Assembly: GCF_047948215.1 (NCBI RefSeq)
Contig: NC_134465.1
Coordinates: 53,882,341 to 53,946,340, forward strand
Source: Lycorma delicatula
Taxonomy: Eukaryota > Arthropoda > Insecta > Hemiptera > Fulgoridae
DNA: 64,000 nt
Direction of reading: 5' to 3'
Shown here: positions 10,290 to 20,960 of the stretch, piece after piece
How the letters are laid out: every line of letters starts with the position of its first letter
Position numbering within the stretch: the first letter of the stretch is position 1
Program-made: the position numbers and the translations under genes
The notes under the pieces: generated by a model
The model's database searches: none
Told to the model about the DNA's origin: nothing
The model's input: the letters and a program-made list of their open reading frames with translations, nothing else

Positions 10290-10411
10290 ATTTAGGAGTT
10301 GTCTATTTTCTAAAATACATAGCCAATACTTTGAACCTTCCTTAAAAGTAAATCCAAACATTATCCAATGTGCAATTCTTCATCCACCAACCACTGTAAA
10401 TCTTTTCATTT

Positions 10412-10583
10412 AAGACTTAAGATATAATAATACTTAAATATAGTAATGTATTTGTGAAATATATATAACCAAATATTCTATGTAGTATACTTTGTATTAT
10501 GTGAACTAATGTACATAAATATTTTTACATTTATTTTTTTTTATTTGTCCGCATTACCTTGTTAATTTGACCACCCATATTTC

Positions 10584-10625
<42 letters not shown>

Positions 10626-10930
10626 TTTCTTGTATTAATCAGGATCAAGTATTGTACATTACTATTGTATTCTACTATTCAAATCTATTGTATATTATTT
10701 GTTTTGTTCATATTGTTTTGAATGGATTTATATATTTATTGTAATAAAGAAATAAATATTTTTGTAATAAAGAATCTGTTTATTTATTTTATGTTGATTT
10801 CCTGTCAGAATAACCAAACAGAAAATTGATTTAATCTTTTGTGATTAATAAAAATAATTAATCTACTTTGTTATGAAGTGTTAGCATTTCTAGTTTTATA
10901 TAGTCTTCTAAGTTTATGCAGTACATAAGA
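10412..10930. other. No gene seen; AT microsatellite
   Basis: AT-rich spacer with an (AT)n run at about 10588-10621. Confidence 0.5.
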
Positions 10931-13290
10931 GTGATTTCGTTTGGTGATTCCCTCAAAGACTAAAGCTGTAAGTCTTTTTTCATCATTTAGTAATTTCTCT
11001 TCATTTTGGTTCCTTTCCATTTTCTTCTATTTCCAACTAAATACTGTATTTATATTTAATGGTAACTCCCTTTCTCTTTTGAATTGTAAATTACCTTATA
11101 GCTACTCTCATGTCTACCTTTCTTTTTGCTTCTGGTACTGTTTTAATCAATTGTTTTCCTCTCATGATATCTTCCAGAAAATTAATTTTCCCATACTGAA
11201 TTGTTCTGATTGAACTTCCATTTTTGTTGACATTCTTCATTTTCTCATTACTTCTTTTTTTGTTCATTTAATCTTCTCTGGACATTCAGTACCACCACTT
11301 CAGATGCCTCCAGTCATTTATTTTGCTTTTTTTTAATCTCCAAGTTTCATATTCATAAAAAAAGTGGTTTCCAAATATAACAACCTTTATAAAATGCTTC
11401 AACTAAAATTGCATCTTGCTATATAGTATCTGTTTCTTTCTATAAATTGCTTCCTTACCATTTCTATTTTGCTATATTTTCATTAATTATTTCAGTGTTT
11501 TATTAATATGTATGTGAATATTGTTTTACTTGTTCAAATCTTTTTCATTTGTGTAGGCATCCATTGCATTGTTGACCCCTACGTTCATTATTTTTGTCTT
11601 CTTAGTGTAAAATAAATTAGAATCATGAGATGATCTGTTAAATGTCTAATGTTTCATCTCCTAAAATAATGCCATTAGTGAATCTTATACCAATTATTTT
11701 CTTCATCCAAAACTGATCCCTTTGTCCTTTTCTAAAGCATTTTTTTAATCATAACTTCAACATGCATCTCATAATATAAGATTCTTAACTTCAATATAAT
11801 TGAAGATAAGCAGCATCGTTAACTTTTTCCTCTTCCCTAATCAAACCACTCTGTGTCCTCTATTTTCAGATTCTGTACAGGTATTGTTCTCTAATTAATC
11901 TACTATTGTTCCGATATAATTTTTAGCTTCTTAATACTCCTATAACTTTATCCTTGTGGATATATTCAAATGCTTTTTGTATGTATGAATTATACATTAA
12001 TTATTCAACTTATTTCAGTATTTCTAATTGATTTATTTAATCCTATTTTCCTCTTTCCTTCCTTAAAAAATATTGTTCTTCAGCAATCATTTGCTGCATT
12101 ATTTTATTCAATATTCTATTCAGAACTTTTAGAAGATTCTCTGTTTGCAAAATTAAAATAATTCTGTGATATTTATTTATACTTTAACATACATTTTTTG
12201 GAGGATTTGAATGATGCTTTCTTTAAATTGTTTTCTGGCCAAATCCCCCTATCACAGATCAGATCACATTACACAGTTTTATCATTTTCTGCAATACTTC
12301 TTTATCAAAAATCTTCTCTTGGCAGCTAATCTATCTCACAACTTTCCATTCTTCATATCTTTTATCGCTTATAAAACTTCTGAGTTCAGTACTATTACAC
12401 TCTTATATCCTTTTCCATTTTATCTTGATTTTTAGGTACGTAATTTTCTTTTCAGTTGAATTCAATGTTGTTCCTCCATATAAGTATTTCATTTTAAGTA
12501 TCTCATCTTCTTTACATAACACTTAGCAATTTGTGCTAGTAGTTCCTTAAGTTGCTGTACTCTTCCACCAATTATGTAGTATAACTGTTTTTATTTCATT
12601 ATCCGTTAATCCATATTTTCTTTTTTTTATAAATGAGCATTCATCTATAAGCCTTTTCTCATTTGCGTTTTGTGTTACTCTCCTTAATTCTTCATTCCAT
12701 TTTTGATATAGCCTTTATACATGCTTTATATTTCCTTTTCTTGTATATCCTCTTTCTGTCTCTTATTTTAATCATTTCTTGCCCAATATTCACTTGAACT
12801 TTTTCTGTTGTATTTCTTCATTCAGTACTTAAGCCAACTTCTCCCAAACTTCCTATTCCTATATTTTTTTTCCAAATTCAATTTTTTTTTTTTTTCATTT
12901 TACCTTCTGCAGCCCATGTTATTTCAATGAATTCTCTTTTTCAGTCTATTTGTTTTCACATCTCCTTACATCATTTCCTATTACTTTTCTTTCTTATGTT
13001 CATGTATACATCTTCCATTCTTTTTGGTTTTTCTGAAAAATTATGATATTTTTACAATTTCTTCCTCAGTGATAAACATTTTTTTATGTATTCTTGTGTT
13101 ACCTTTAGTTCTTTCATGTCTCTTTCAGTTTTCTGATCCATTTATTATTGGTTTTTAGATTTTTAAATTGTTTAAATAGCCTATTATGGTTCATTCTTTG
13201 CACTTCATCGTAGAATATGATTCTTCTTTTTCAAACAGATCTTTTCAAACTTTCTTTATGTTCAACATAGTCTTCTTTTATTAAACGTAT
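10931..13290 (-). pseudogene. Decayed RTE-like LINE reverse-transcriptase region
   Basis: Minus-strand translations, broken by many stops and shifts, recall the RTE-type reverse transcriptase in the right order. 'HKESLKRSVKKRRIIF'-like linker sequence lies at about 13250-13190. A weak 'GKVVEID' and 'KEVLQKMIKLCNV' (finger region) lie at about 12330-12270, 'IQKAFEYIHKDKVIGVL' (palm motif A region) at about 11990-11940, and a 'SGLIREEEKV' segment at about 11840. The whole stretch is T/C-rich on the plus strand, as an A-rich LINE gene on the minus strand would be. No catalytic YADD/FADD box survives that I can read. The plus-strand ORFs here are shadows. The match is from recollection of the family. 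Confidence 0.5.
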
Positions 13291-14720
13291 TCTTACAAAC
13301 CTATAGGTTTGTTTTACGAAAACAAACCTATAAACTTGATATCAGGAGTGATAGCAATTTGCTCTCCGTTGAGAAAAACTTGCGAAATAGACTGGTCCCG
13401 CAAGCGAGAAAAGACTACAAATTTTGTTATCTCAGGTGAAAATGTGAAGCCAGTAACATTGGACCAAGCTTCAAGGCAAGATATTGTGTTCTATAATAGT
13501 CCCTCTGCTGTGGCTGTTGGACGGGTGCAAAGTAATATATACGACAAAATCATCAACAAACAACAACATGAAACAGGTGGGTGCACACAATCAGTAATAC
13601 TGTTGATGGCTATAACAAACAAAGTGGCACTTCCTGGAGTGACTCCCTGAGTGATTTAAATATATGAAATCAATTATGGATAATCCGGTTTTTCTTTTTC
13701 GTGTTTTTGATTTTAAAGAACTGCAGTGTTCTGGGGTAAGGTGGTTCCTCAACCATATCCTCCACTAAATGAGGTGATGGAGGTGGAGATTTTGAAGACA
13801 TCCAAGACAGGGTGGTTGTAAGGGTTCCCTTAACAGGGAGCTTATTAGATGGCTTACCGCTAATTGTGTTTACTCCTGCCCGTATAGGTAAAACTTTGGA
13901 GACAGGAATTTTCAGAGGGATCCCAATGTTGGTTTCACTAACTGCAGTTAATTACTCTCTGTTCGTTTTTGTCAGCTCAGAAATAGTGTTTTTAAGTGAA
14001 GTAACTCGGTCAGAAAGCTTCTGAACAATTTTTTTTCGCTCTGCACTGCTGATTACCTACATTTACAGGAGCTTGTTTTGATGTAACGGTGGCAAAAAAT
14101 ACGTCTGGTTTAACCAGGTTCCATGAGTTAATCACTTTTTATATTCTCTGCGTGCAGCCGGAAAAGACAGCTTCTGCTTAGTACAGTTTTTGAGAATTGC
14201 CTTTTCTTCTTTAAAAGTTGGGCAAACTCGGGAGCGGGCTGTATGTGAACCACTACAGTTTGCACATTTTTCATCTTGGTAGTTAGTGTCGTCGTTGTCT
14301 TCCTTAGCACATCGAGCACAGATCTCCGTTTTTGAGCAAGATGTAGTGTGACCATATCCTTGGCATCTGAAACATCGCCGTGGGTTAGGTATGAGTGGTC
14401 GTACTCGAAACCGACAGGTAACCCACTTTAATCTTTTCTGGTGGTACCAGAAATTGAACGTCAATACAAGAGATTGTGTTGGTTCTTCCATTCTGCTCTG
14501 CTGTTTTATTATAAACTTCACTTCTACAACATCTTGGGGACAAAGCTCATCAGCTATTTCAGTGATACCAATATATTATCATTTTCCTGTAAAACATAGA
14601 CAATATTTTAAAATAAAGCACATATTTTATGATTTACTCAGCCTGGATTTAAAGACCTCATTTTTTTGGAACCAATTTTGGGTGGTAGTGAGAGATCATA
14701 TACCAGCAATGCATACTTAG
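13291..14720 (-). pseudogene. Internally deleted Jockey/R1-type LINE: ORF1 zinc-knuckle region joined to an RT fragment
   Basis: On the minus strand, 14521-14132 reads 'MEEPTQSLVLTFNFWYHQK' and then 'NPRRCFRCQGYGHTTSC', 'ICARCAKEDND' and 'KCANCSGSHTARSRVC'. These are three Cys/His zinc knuckles typical of Gag-like ORF1 proteins of Jockey-clade elements, which bind element RNA. The frame continues toward 14050 ('NSWNLVKPDVFFATVTSKQA'). From about 13655 down to 13310 the minus strand reads 'SATLFVIAINSITDCVHPP' and 'GLLQNTISCLEAWSNVTGF' (with changes), then 'SQVFLNGEQIAITPDIKFIG'. These are the reverse-transcriptase palm and thumb. The endonuclease and the first half of the RT are missing, so the element carries a large internal deletion. 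The plus-strand ORF at 13309-13650 is a shadow. Confidence 0.8.
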
Positions 14721-16254
14721 AAATTGTATTTCAGAAACAAATATATTATCACTAACCAAAGTTCTATTTTTCAGTAATTTTATTGTGTTATCAGACTAAA
14801 AGAAGTAATATTTATTAAAAAATTTAATTCTCTCTAATCTATAATTGCTAATGACTTGTTTTAATGAAATAAAAGATGTAAGATTGAGGCTTAGCCAAAC
14901 CAATTAATTTACAGTGCCACTAGATTTTAATAATGTCTCCCTTTTTCCACTTGTTGTTGGGCTGTAATTACTGTTAATCAGTATTAATATAGTCACTTAA
15001 AAATACATCCTGACCCCTGTAGAGGAAGACTTGTAACAACCCAGTTGCCACACCACCCCTCCACATACTCTTCTTTCAAAGTTTATTTATGTTTTTAATT
15101 TTACATATTCAAGTGATATTTACAAATAAATTAAATCTGACAAAAATAACAATAATGGATAAACACAACTTCAACTGAAAATAATATTCAAATTACATAT
15201 TCTTACATACTTGAGGGGTTTTAAAACCTTAAAGATAAGTGTCAAGCATTATTAAAACCGTGTTTCCTTTCAGACAAAATACTCAATTGAAGAAGGTGCT
15301 CCTAATTAGTTTTCAAAGAACTTTGGAAGAAAATGTTTCATTAATAATCTGAAAGTAATTCATTTAATAATTTAAAGGTCATATTGTTGATTAAAGTAAG
15401 AAAAACAACATTTATGCCTTCTACAAATATTGTAGGTCAATTATTTGTGCAAATAAAGAAATTATGAATATAAGTTCAGGCACGAGTAAGATCTGTTGTA
15501 AACAAAAGAAATACTTGAATTTAAGCATCCTGTTATTAACTTACAGTACTCAAAAAGTTTCAAATGAATCTGTATGTCAAAGGTGAAATTCTTTGTCTTT
15601 TTTGAAAAATTCTTTTCTTTTTCAGACCAATTTTCTATTTTCATTTGAAAAGAATCACAAAACTTATACATATCTGAGAATGGAAACTTAAAAATATATT
15701 ATCATACCATTTTTTTAAAAGTTTTTCTGTATTTTATCCTCTGACACAGTTGGAGGTTTTTCTGTAGCAAACTTCCAAATAAATATAAAAAATTGTAATC
15801 TTTCTGTCTCTTCCTAAACACACTCAGTTGTGAAGTTAGGGCCTACTGTAAGTGAGAATGATATTTAGGGAAACTTCAAATATGATCACAAACATCTGTT
15901 AATGGCTTCACTTTAGATGTGGTTATGTCAGTTTTCATACTTCTCCCTTTTATCTGTAGATGGTGAGCTTGACTTTGATTCTACATTCTTTGTTATATTA
16001 TTGACTCGATCTATATTGTTTTGTAGGCCATTAGTACCTTAGATGTTTTCAAAGAATTTCCTATAAGTTTTAGTTTATTTTTCTACATGGTGCATTTACC
16101 TTCACATTAATCATACATTCTCTATTTACTACATCTCTATATCAACCAGTTTTTCTTTATGTTCATTTTATTAACTATATTTCTAAAGAGCTGACAGTAT
16201 AAATACTTTTTCACTTTTATATTATTCTGTATCTTTTATTATACAAGCCTGCTA
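14721..16254. other. No gene seen
   Basis: 1.5 kb of AT-rich spacer. Short ORFs only; no repeat or family match that I can support. Confidence 0.5.
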
Positions 16255-18510
16255 TGGTAATGGTTTTTGATCATTGATTCGAATGCATTTTTAGCACGGA
16301 ATCTGAAAATAACCTTCATATTTTTCCATCATGTTAAGATTTTTCACAAATCGCAAATTTCAAAATTTGTAAAAAGTTTAAAAATTGCAAAAATGTTATA
16401 AATTAGATATAAATTTTTTTTTATAATAAATTAATATAATATATTCACTTTTTTATACTATGGCTTATACTATGTATTTTTATAGCTAAACAGTTTAGTG
16501 GTCTGAAGAGAAGGGTGAGGGGGGTCATTGACCCCTAATTTCTAATGAAAACTACTATAAAATAAGCCTAATTTCTATTATAGTGCATTTTTAAATTAAT
16601 TTATTTATTTAATTTTTATGAGGTACATCATGTCTTTGAAAACCACTCCCCCTTTTCACCCACCCTTAATGACAAAGTATGTAAAATACTAAAAATGTTA
16701 TTCCATGTGTCAAAGGTTCTTTGGATGGCTTAAACTCTGTTTCATGCTTTTCCTACTATGTTCTCTGTAGGGTCATCTTAGTGTAACATCCAGCAATAAT
16801 CTGCCATCAACATAGTAGTTCATTTTCGTTGATATCTACTTTCTATTTCTTTTCATGTCCTGATGAAATCCCTCATTCATCTCTTCACTAAACAGCACCT
16901 AGATTTTCAGGAAAATAGTCCACATGTGAATTTAGTAAGTGCTCCTTTAAGCTACTGGAACAACCTAACTTTTTTTACTTCCGCAGCATGTTCTCAATGA
17001 TTGATTTAAAGTTCGGATCTTCTTATTGCCCAGAAACTTGGTTACTACGTCTTTAAAGGCTTCTTTTTCTGCAACTTCCATTTGTTTCACAAAATTGCCA
17101 TTTTTGAGAAGTTTTCTAATGTCAGTACCAGTAAAGACACCCTCTTTTAGTTTGTCAGTTGATAACACTGGAAATTTGTCACAGATGTATTTAAAACATT
17201 TACCTTCTTTTGGTAAGGCTTTGACAAATCGGTTCATCAAGCCTAACCTGATTTGCAGAGGTGGAATTTATTCAGATTTATGAGAGCTTTTTGCAGCATT
17301 TTTTGTTCAACGTTCTAATAAAGCTCTTTTTGGCCAATCTTTCCTTATCCAATGATTCTGTCTCTGCTATCCCATTCACACAAAAAACAGGGAAACTTTT
17401 ATATCCTCCATGCTGTCCTAGAAGCATCAATATAATTTTAAGATCGCCGCATGTAATCCACTTATGATTGGCATATTTAATTTTATCAAGAACGAATTCC
17501 AAATTATCGTAACCCTCTTTTAAATGGACAGAATGTCCGGTGAGTATTGAGGGATACATATTCCCATTGTGAATGAAGCAGGACAACTTCGAGGCTTCTT
17601 GTAGACGAATCTATGAACAGTCTCCAATTAGTACTTTCGTATAGAATGTTAAATCGAGTCAAAAGTCTACGTACATCAGTGCAGAAGACCAATTCTCCTT
17701 CTACCAAAAAATTATTTTCTCTATACCTGAATCAAGGAAATGAGGGCCAGCTGCTAGAGGTTTGTCTCTTTAAGTCTCAAACCAAGCAATTCTGAATTTT
17801 CTTTGGTCAGATGTACTCATTACCAAATCGTTTGGTTCAGACTGTGAATAAGGTTCTGGTACACAACTATCTCTGAGTTTGTAGTCCTCAATGTTATGTT
17901 CATTTAAATCGGTTGTGGAACCATCTATTTCAGTAACTTTTCTGGTGTAATTGACACTGGTACACTTGGACCATGAAAAACTGAGCATAAAGCATATAAC
18001 ATATTTGGATAGACGATTCTCTTTTTATTCTTAAAATTGAAACCGTGAACACCAGTCGAACAAAAGTAATAATTATTGTTGTGATTTCATGGCTCTCATC
18101 ACACCATTGGAACTTCAAATCTGAATATTTCTTGTTCACCTTTTGACCACTGTGTAAGTCTTACAACACATATATAGCAAACATCATAAGTCTTGTCACA
18201 ACCTGTCAGCCATGCTATCTGCCATCTCATCATATCATCTTCAATACCCCCCTGTTCTTCTGACCACTCAACTGTTTAGCTATAAAAACGCATAGTATAA
18301 GCCAAAAAAGTGAATATATTATATTAATTTATTATAAAATAAAACATTTTATGTCTATTTTATGGTATCACATTTTTGCAATTTTACAAATTTTTAAATT
18401 TGTGATTTGTGAATAAACGTATTGTGATGGAAAAAATGAAGATTATTTTCTCATTCAGTGCTAAAAAATACATAGGAATCAATTATCAAAAGTTAAAAAC
18501 ATTCCACATT
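16255..18510 (-). mobile_element. DNA transposon of about 2.25 kb with TIRs of about 260 bp around a gene of an uncharacterised family
   Basis: Left arm 16255-16524 and right arm 18246-18510 are reverse complements along nearly their whole length, with small indels. Shared stretches include TAATATAATATATTCACTTT, ATAGCTAAACAGTT and TTTTTAGCAC near the outer end, and GGGGGG at the inner end. Between them lies one decayed gene on the minus strand (separate entry). Long TIRs around a single gene are the mark of a cut-and-paste or fold-back DNA transposon. I found no clear target-site duplication. The outer ends are set by where the arms stop matching and may be off by a few bases. Confidence 0.82.
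16735..18150 (-). pseudogene. Decayed gene of a widespread uncharacterised animal protein family, inside long TIRs
   Basis: Minus-strand pieces in order: 'DLVMSTSDQRKFRIAWFE' (about 17825), 'GELVFCTDVRRLLTRF' (about 17690), 'NWRLFIDSSTRSLEVVLLH' (about 17625), 'GNMYPSILTGHSVHLKEGYD' (about 17560), 'KWITCGDLKIILMLLG' (about 17460), 'GLMNRFVKALPKEGKCFKYI' (about 17235), 'KLKEGVFTGTDIRKLL' (about 17150), 'HVDYFPENLGAV' (about 16910) and 'MLMADYCWML' (about 16790). I have seen this block order ('EWRLFIDSSxRSLKAVLLHN', 'LHSHLDxFPENLGAVSDE') in multi-copy uncharacterised proteins of insects, cnidarians and other animals. No function is established that I know of. Multiple frameshifts and stops make this copy a pseudogene. 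Its place inside TIRs argues that the family is transposon-encoded. Confidence 0.75.
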
Positions 18511-18519
18511 CTAAATTTT

Positions 18520-18717
18520 GCTGGGTAGTGTTATTCATGGTTTTCTATAAACCGTTATATTTCTACCCAAATCTTCCTCTTTTGCCTTAATTCTTTATTT
18601 TTTTTTGTAAACTGACTGATTAATTTTCAGTTGAATCTAAATTTGTATTTAGTCCTATACACATGATTTGTTTGAATTATCACTTCGCATTATTTTCTTT
18701 TAGTCTGTTGTTTGTAT
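18520..18717 (-). pseudogene. Older LINE fragment, downstream half, interrupted by an RTE insertion
   Basis: With 20350-20960 this is one older minus-strand LINE, split by the insertion at 18728-20349. Here the minus strand reads like a diverged endonuclease-to-RT linker (Lys-rich, with 'KNKELRQKR'-like sequence at about 18600-18570). The match is weak on its own and rests on the exact target duplication that joins the two halves. Confidence 0.4.
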
Positions 18718-18727
18718 CCAATTCCTT

Positions 18728-20349
18728 TTTTTTTTTTTTGTCTTCAGTCATTTGACTGGTTTGATGCAGCTCTCCAAGATTCCCTATCTAGTGCTAGTCG
18801 TTTCATTTCAGTATACCCTCTACATCCTACATCCCTAACAATTTGTTTTACATATTCCAAACGTGGCCTGCCTACACAATTTTTCCCTTCTACCTGTCCT
18901 TCCAAAATTAAAGCGACTATTCCAGGTTGCCTTAGTATGTGGCCTATAAGTCTGTCTCTTCTTTTAACTATATTTTTCCAAATGCTTCTTTCTTCATCTA
19001 TTTGCCGCAATACCTCCTCATTTGTCACTTTATCCACCCATCTGATTTTTAACATTCTCCTATAGCACCACATTTCAAAAGCTTCTAACCTTTTCTTCTC
19101 AGATACTCCGATTGTCCAAGTTTCACTTCCATATAAAGCGACACTCCAAACATACACTTTCAAAAATCTTTTCCTGACATTTAAATTAATTTTTGATGTA
19201 AACAACTTATATTTCTTACTGAAGGCTCGTTTAGCTTGTGCTATTCGGCATTTTATATCGCTCCTGCTTCGTCCATCTTTAGTAATTCTACTTCCCAAAT
19301 AACAAAATTCTTCTACCTCCATAATCTTTTCTCCTCCTATTTTCACATTCACTGGTTCATCTTTGTTATTTCTACTACATTTCATTACTTTTGTTTTGTT
19401 CTTGTTTATTTTCATGCGATAGTTCTTGCGTAGGACTTCATCTATGCCGTTCATTGTTTCTTCTAAATCCTTTTTACTCTCGGCTAGAATTACTATATCA
19501 TCAGCAAATCGTAGCATCTTTATCTTTTCACCTTGTACTGTTACTCCGAATCTAAATTGTTCTTTAACATCATTAACTGCTAGTTCCATGTAAAGATTAA
19601 AAAGTAACGGAGATAGAGAACATCCTTGTCGGACTCCCTTTCTTATTATGGCTTCTTTCTTATGTTCTTCAATTGCTACTGTTGCTGTTTGGTTCCTGTA
19701 CATGTTAGCAATTGTTCTTCTATCTCTGTATTTGAACCCTAATTTTTTTAAAATGCTGAACATTTTATTCCAGTCTACGTTATCGAATGCCTTTTCTAGG
19801 TCTATAAACGCCAAGTATGTTGGTTTGTTTTTCTTTAATCTTCCTTCTACTATTAATCTGAGGCCTAAAATTGCTTCCCTTGTCCCTATACTTCTCCTGA
19901 AACCAAATTGGTCTTCTCCTAACACTTCCTCCACTCTCCTCTCAATTCTTCTGTATAGAATTCTAGTTAAGATTTTTGATGCATGACTAGTTAAACTAAT
20001 TGTTCTGTATTCTTCACATTTATCTGCCCCTGATTTCTTTGGTATCATTACTATAACACTTTTTTTGAAGTCTGACGGAAATTCCCCTTTTTCATAAATA
20101 TTACACACCAGATTGTATAATCTATCAATCGCCTCCTCTCCTGCACTGCGCAGTAATTCTACAGGTATTCCGTCTATTCCAGGAGCCTTTCTGCCATTTA
20201 AATCTTTTAATGCTCTCTTAAATTCAGATCTCAGTATTGTTTCTCCCATTTCATCCTCCTCAACTTCCTCTTCTTCTTCTATAAAACCATTTTCTAGTTC
20301 ATTTCCTCCATATAACTCTTCAATATATTCCACCCATCTATCGACTTTA
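18728..20349 (-). mobile_element. 5'-truncated RTE-like LINE with 10-bp target-site duplication
   Basis: The inserted block runs from an A tail (T run at 18728-18739 on the plus strand) to 20349. It is bounded by direct repeats CCAATTCCTT at 18718-18727 and 20350-20359. The 3' UTR is only four bases (AGAC) between the stop and the tail, which is typical of RTE-like elements. The endonuclease part is missing because the copy is 5'-truncated. The intact coding frame suggests a recent insertion. A second, broken copy lies at 35303-36657. Confidence 0.93.
18744..20333 (-). CDS. Reverse transcriptase of an RTE-like LINE (5'-truncated but open)
   Basis: Open frame of 529 codons from the ATG at 20333, and open further to the truncation point at 20349, so the ATG is internal to the original ORF. 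Conserved RT blocks in order: 'ALKDLNGRKAPGIDGIPVEL' (residues about 40-60), 'YRTISLTSHASKILTRIL', 'DQFGFRRSIGTREAI', 'AFIDLEKAFDNVDW' with the first catalytic Asp, 'GVRQGCSLSPLLFNLYMELA', and 'MLRFADDIVILAES' with the Asp pair. Then come the thumb and C-terminal region 'VALYGSETWTIGVSEKKRL' and 'FEMWCYRRMLKIRWVDKV', shared by this LINE group in insects. The RT copies element RNA at the target site. Lacking endonuclease and promoter, this copy cannot move by itself. Confidence 0.93.
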   Translation of the reverse strand: MEYIEELYGGNELENGFIEEEEEVEEDEMGETILRSEFKRALKDLNGRKAPGIDGIPVELLRSAGEEAIDRLYNLVCNIYEKGEFPSDFKKSVIVMIPKKSGADKCEEYRTISLTSHASKILTRILYRRIERRVEEVLGEDQFGFRRSIGTREAILGLRLIVEGRLKKNKPTYLAFIDLEKAFDNVDWNKMFSILKKLGFKYRDRRTIANMYRNQTATVAIEEHKKEAIIRKGVRQGCSLSPLLFNLYMELAVNDVKEQFRFGVTVQGEKIKMLRFADDIVILAESKKDLEETMNGIDEVLRKNYRMKINKNKTKVMKCSRNNKDEPVNVKIGGEKIMEVEEFCYLGSRITKDGRSRSDIKCRIAQAKRAFSKKYKLFTSKINLNVRKRFLKVYVWSVALYGSETWTIGVSEKKRLEAFEMWCYRRMLKIRWVDKVTNEEVLRQIDEERSIWKNIVKRRDRLIGHILRQPGIVALILEGQVEGKNCVGRPRLEYVKQIVRDVGCRGYTEMKRLALDRESWRAASNQSND

Positions 20350-20960
20350 CCAATTCCTTAAGGTGACTTTTTTCTTTATTTTCTTAAACTGCAGCTTACA
20401 TTTTCTTATAACTAAATTGTGGTCAGATTTGATATTCACTCTTGGGTATACTATATATTCCATTATTTAGCCTAACCCTTGCTACATCTCTTGATCTCAA
20501 AAGTGTTTCTTCTTTTATGATTTTTAAAAAGGCTATTCACAAACAACAGGTATTTAGAATTTTAGTACAAAATTCTGAAAACCTTTATTGTCATTTATTT
20601 CTCTGATCTAGCCCATACTCTCCGAGAATTTTCTCTTCTTGCTATAACATCCAGTCTCCTACTAATATCAAATTACCATTGCCTTATACATCGCAGAAGA
20701 GGTTCATATAAACCAGGTTGTAGGCTTGGGCTTTGATTCTTTCCTAAATCAAATAATGTATAGTTTTCAACTGCTTAGAGGAGTGCAGATTTATACCTTG
20801 AAATAAGTTTATTTAAGCCACATCAGACATCAGGCTGAAAGGGCTAAAGAATTATTCTTTGTATTTGTACAACCATCATAATAATGGTCTTTTCCTACCT
20901 CCAATCCTTAGAACTGCCCTTTTGCTAAACACCAGGTACCCATTCTGTAGGGCTGAGTTT
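20350..20960 (-). pseudogene. Older LINE fragment with endonuclease C-terminal motif
   Basis: Minus-strand reading at about 20455-20370 gives 'PRVNIKSDHNLVIRKCKLQF' followed by a Lys-rich stretch. The SDH triplet is the terminal catalytic motif of APE-type LINE endonucleases. Upstream (toward 20960) there is only decayed sequence. The fragment is the 5' side of the target into which the RTE copy at 18728-20349 inserted. Confidence 0.6.

Noticed and set aside
10062..10361. Minus-strand 99-codon ORF, Pro/Leu-rich
   Set aside because: Its start is in the flank and its end in the G run of the GC-rich insert; no family similarity, so I treat it as chance.
13309..13650. Plus-strand 113-codon ORF
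   Set aside because: The minus strand of the same bases encodes recognisable LINE reverse transcriptase ('INSITDCVHPP', 'CLEAWSNVTGF'); the plus frame is its shadow.
18712..20361. Plus-strand ORFs over the RTE copy (117, 112 and 82 codons)
   Set aside because: Antisense to the RT frame; Leu/Ser-rich, as expected from A-rich coding sequence read backwards.
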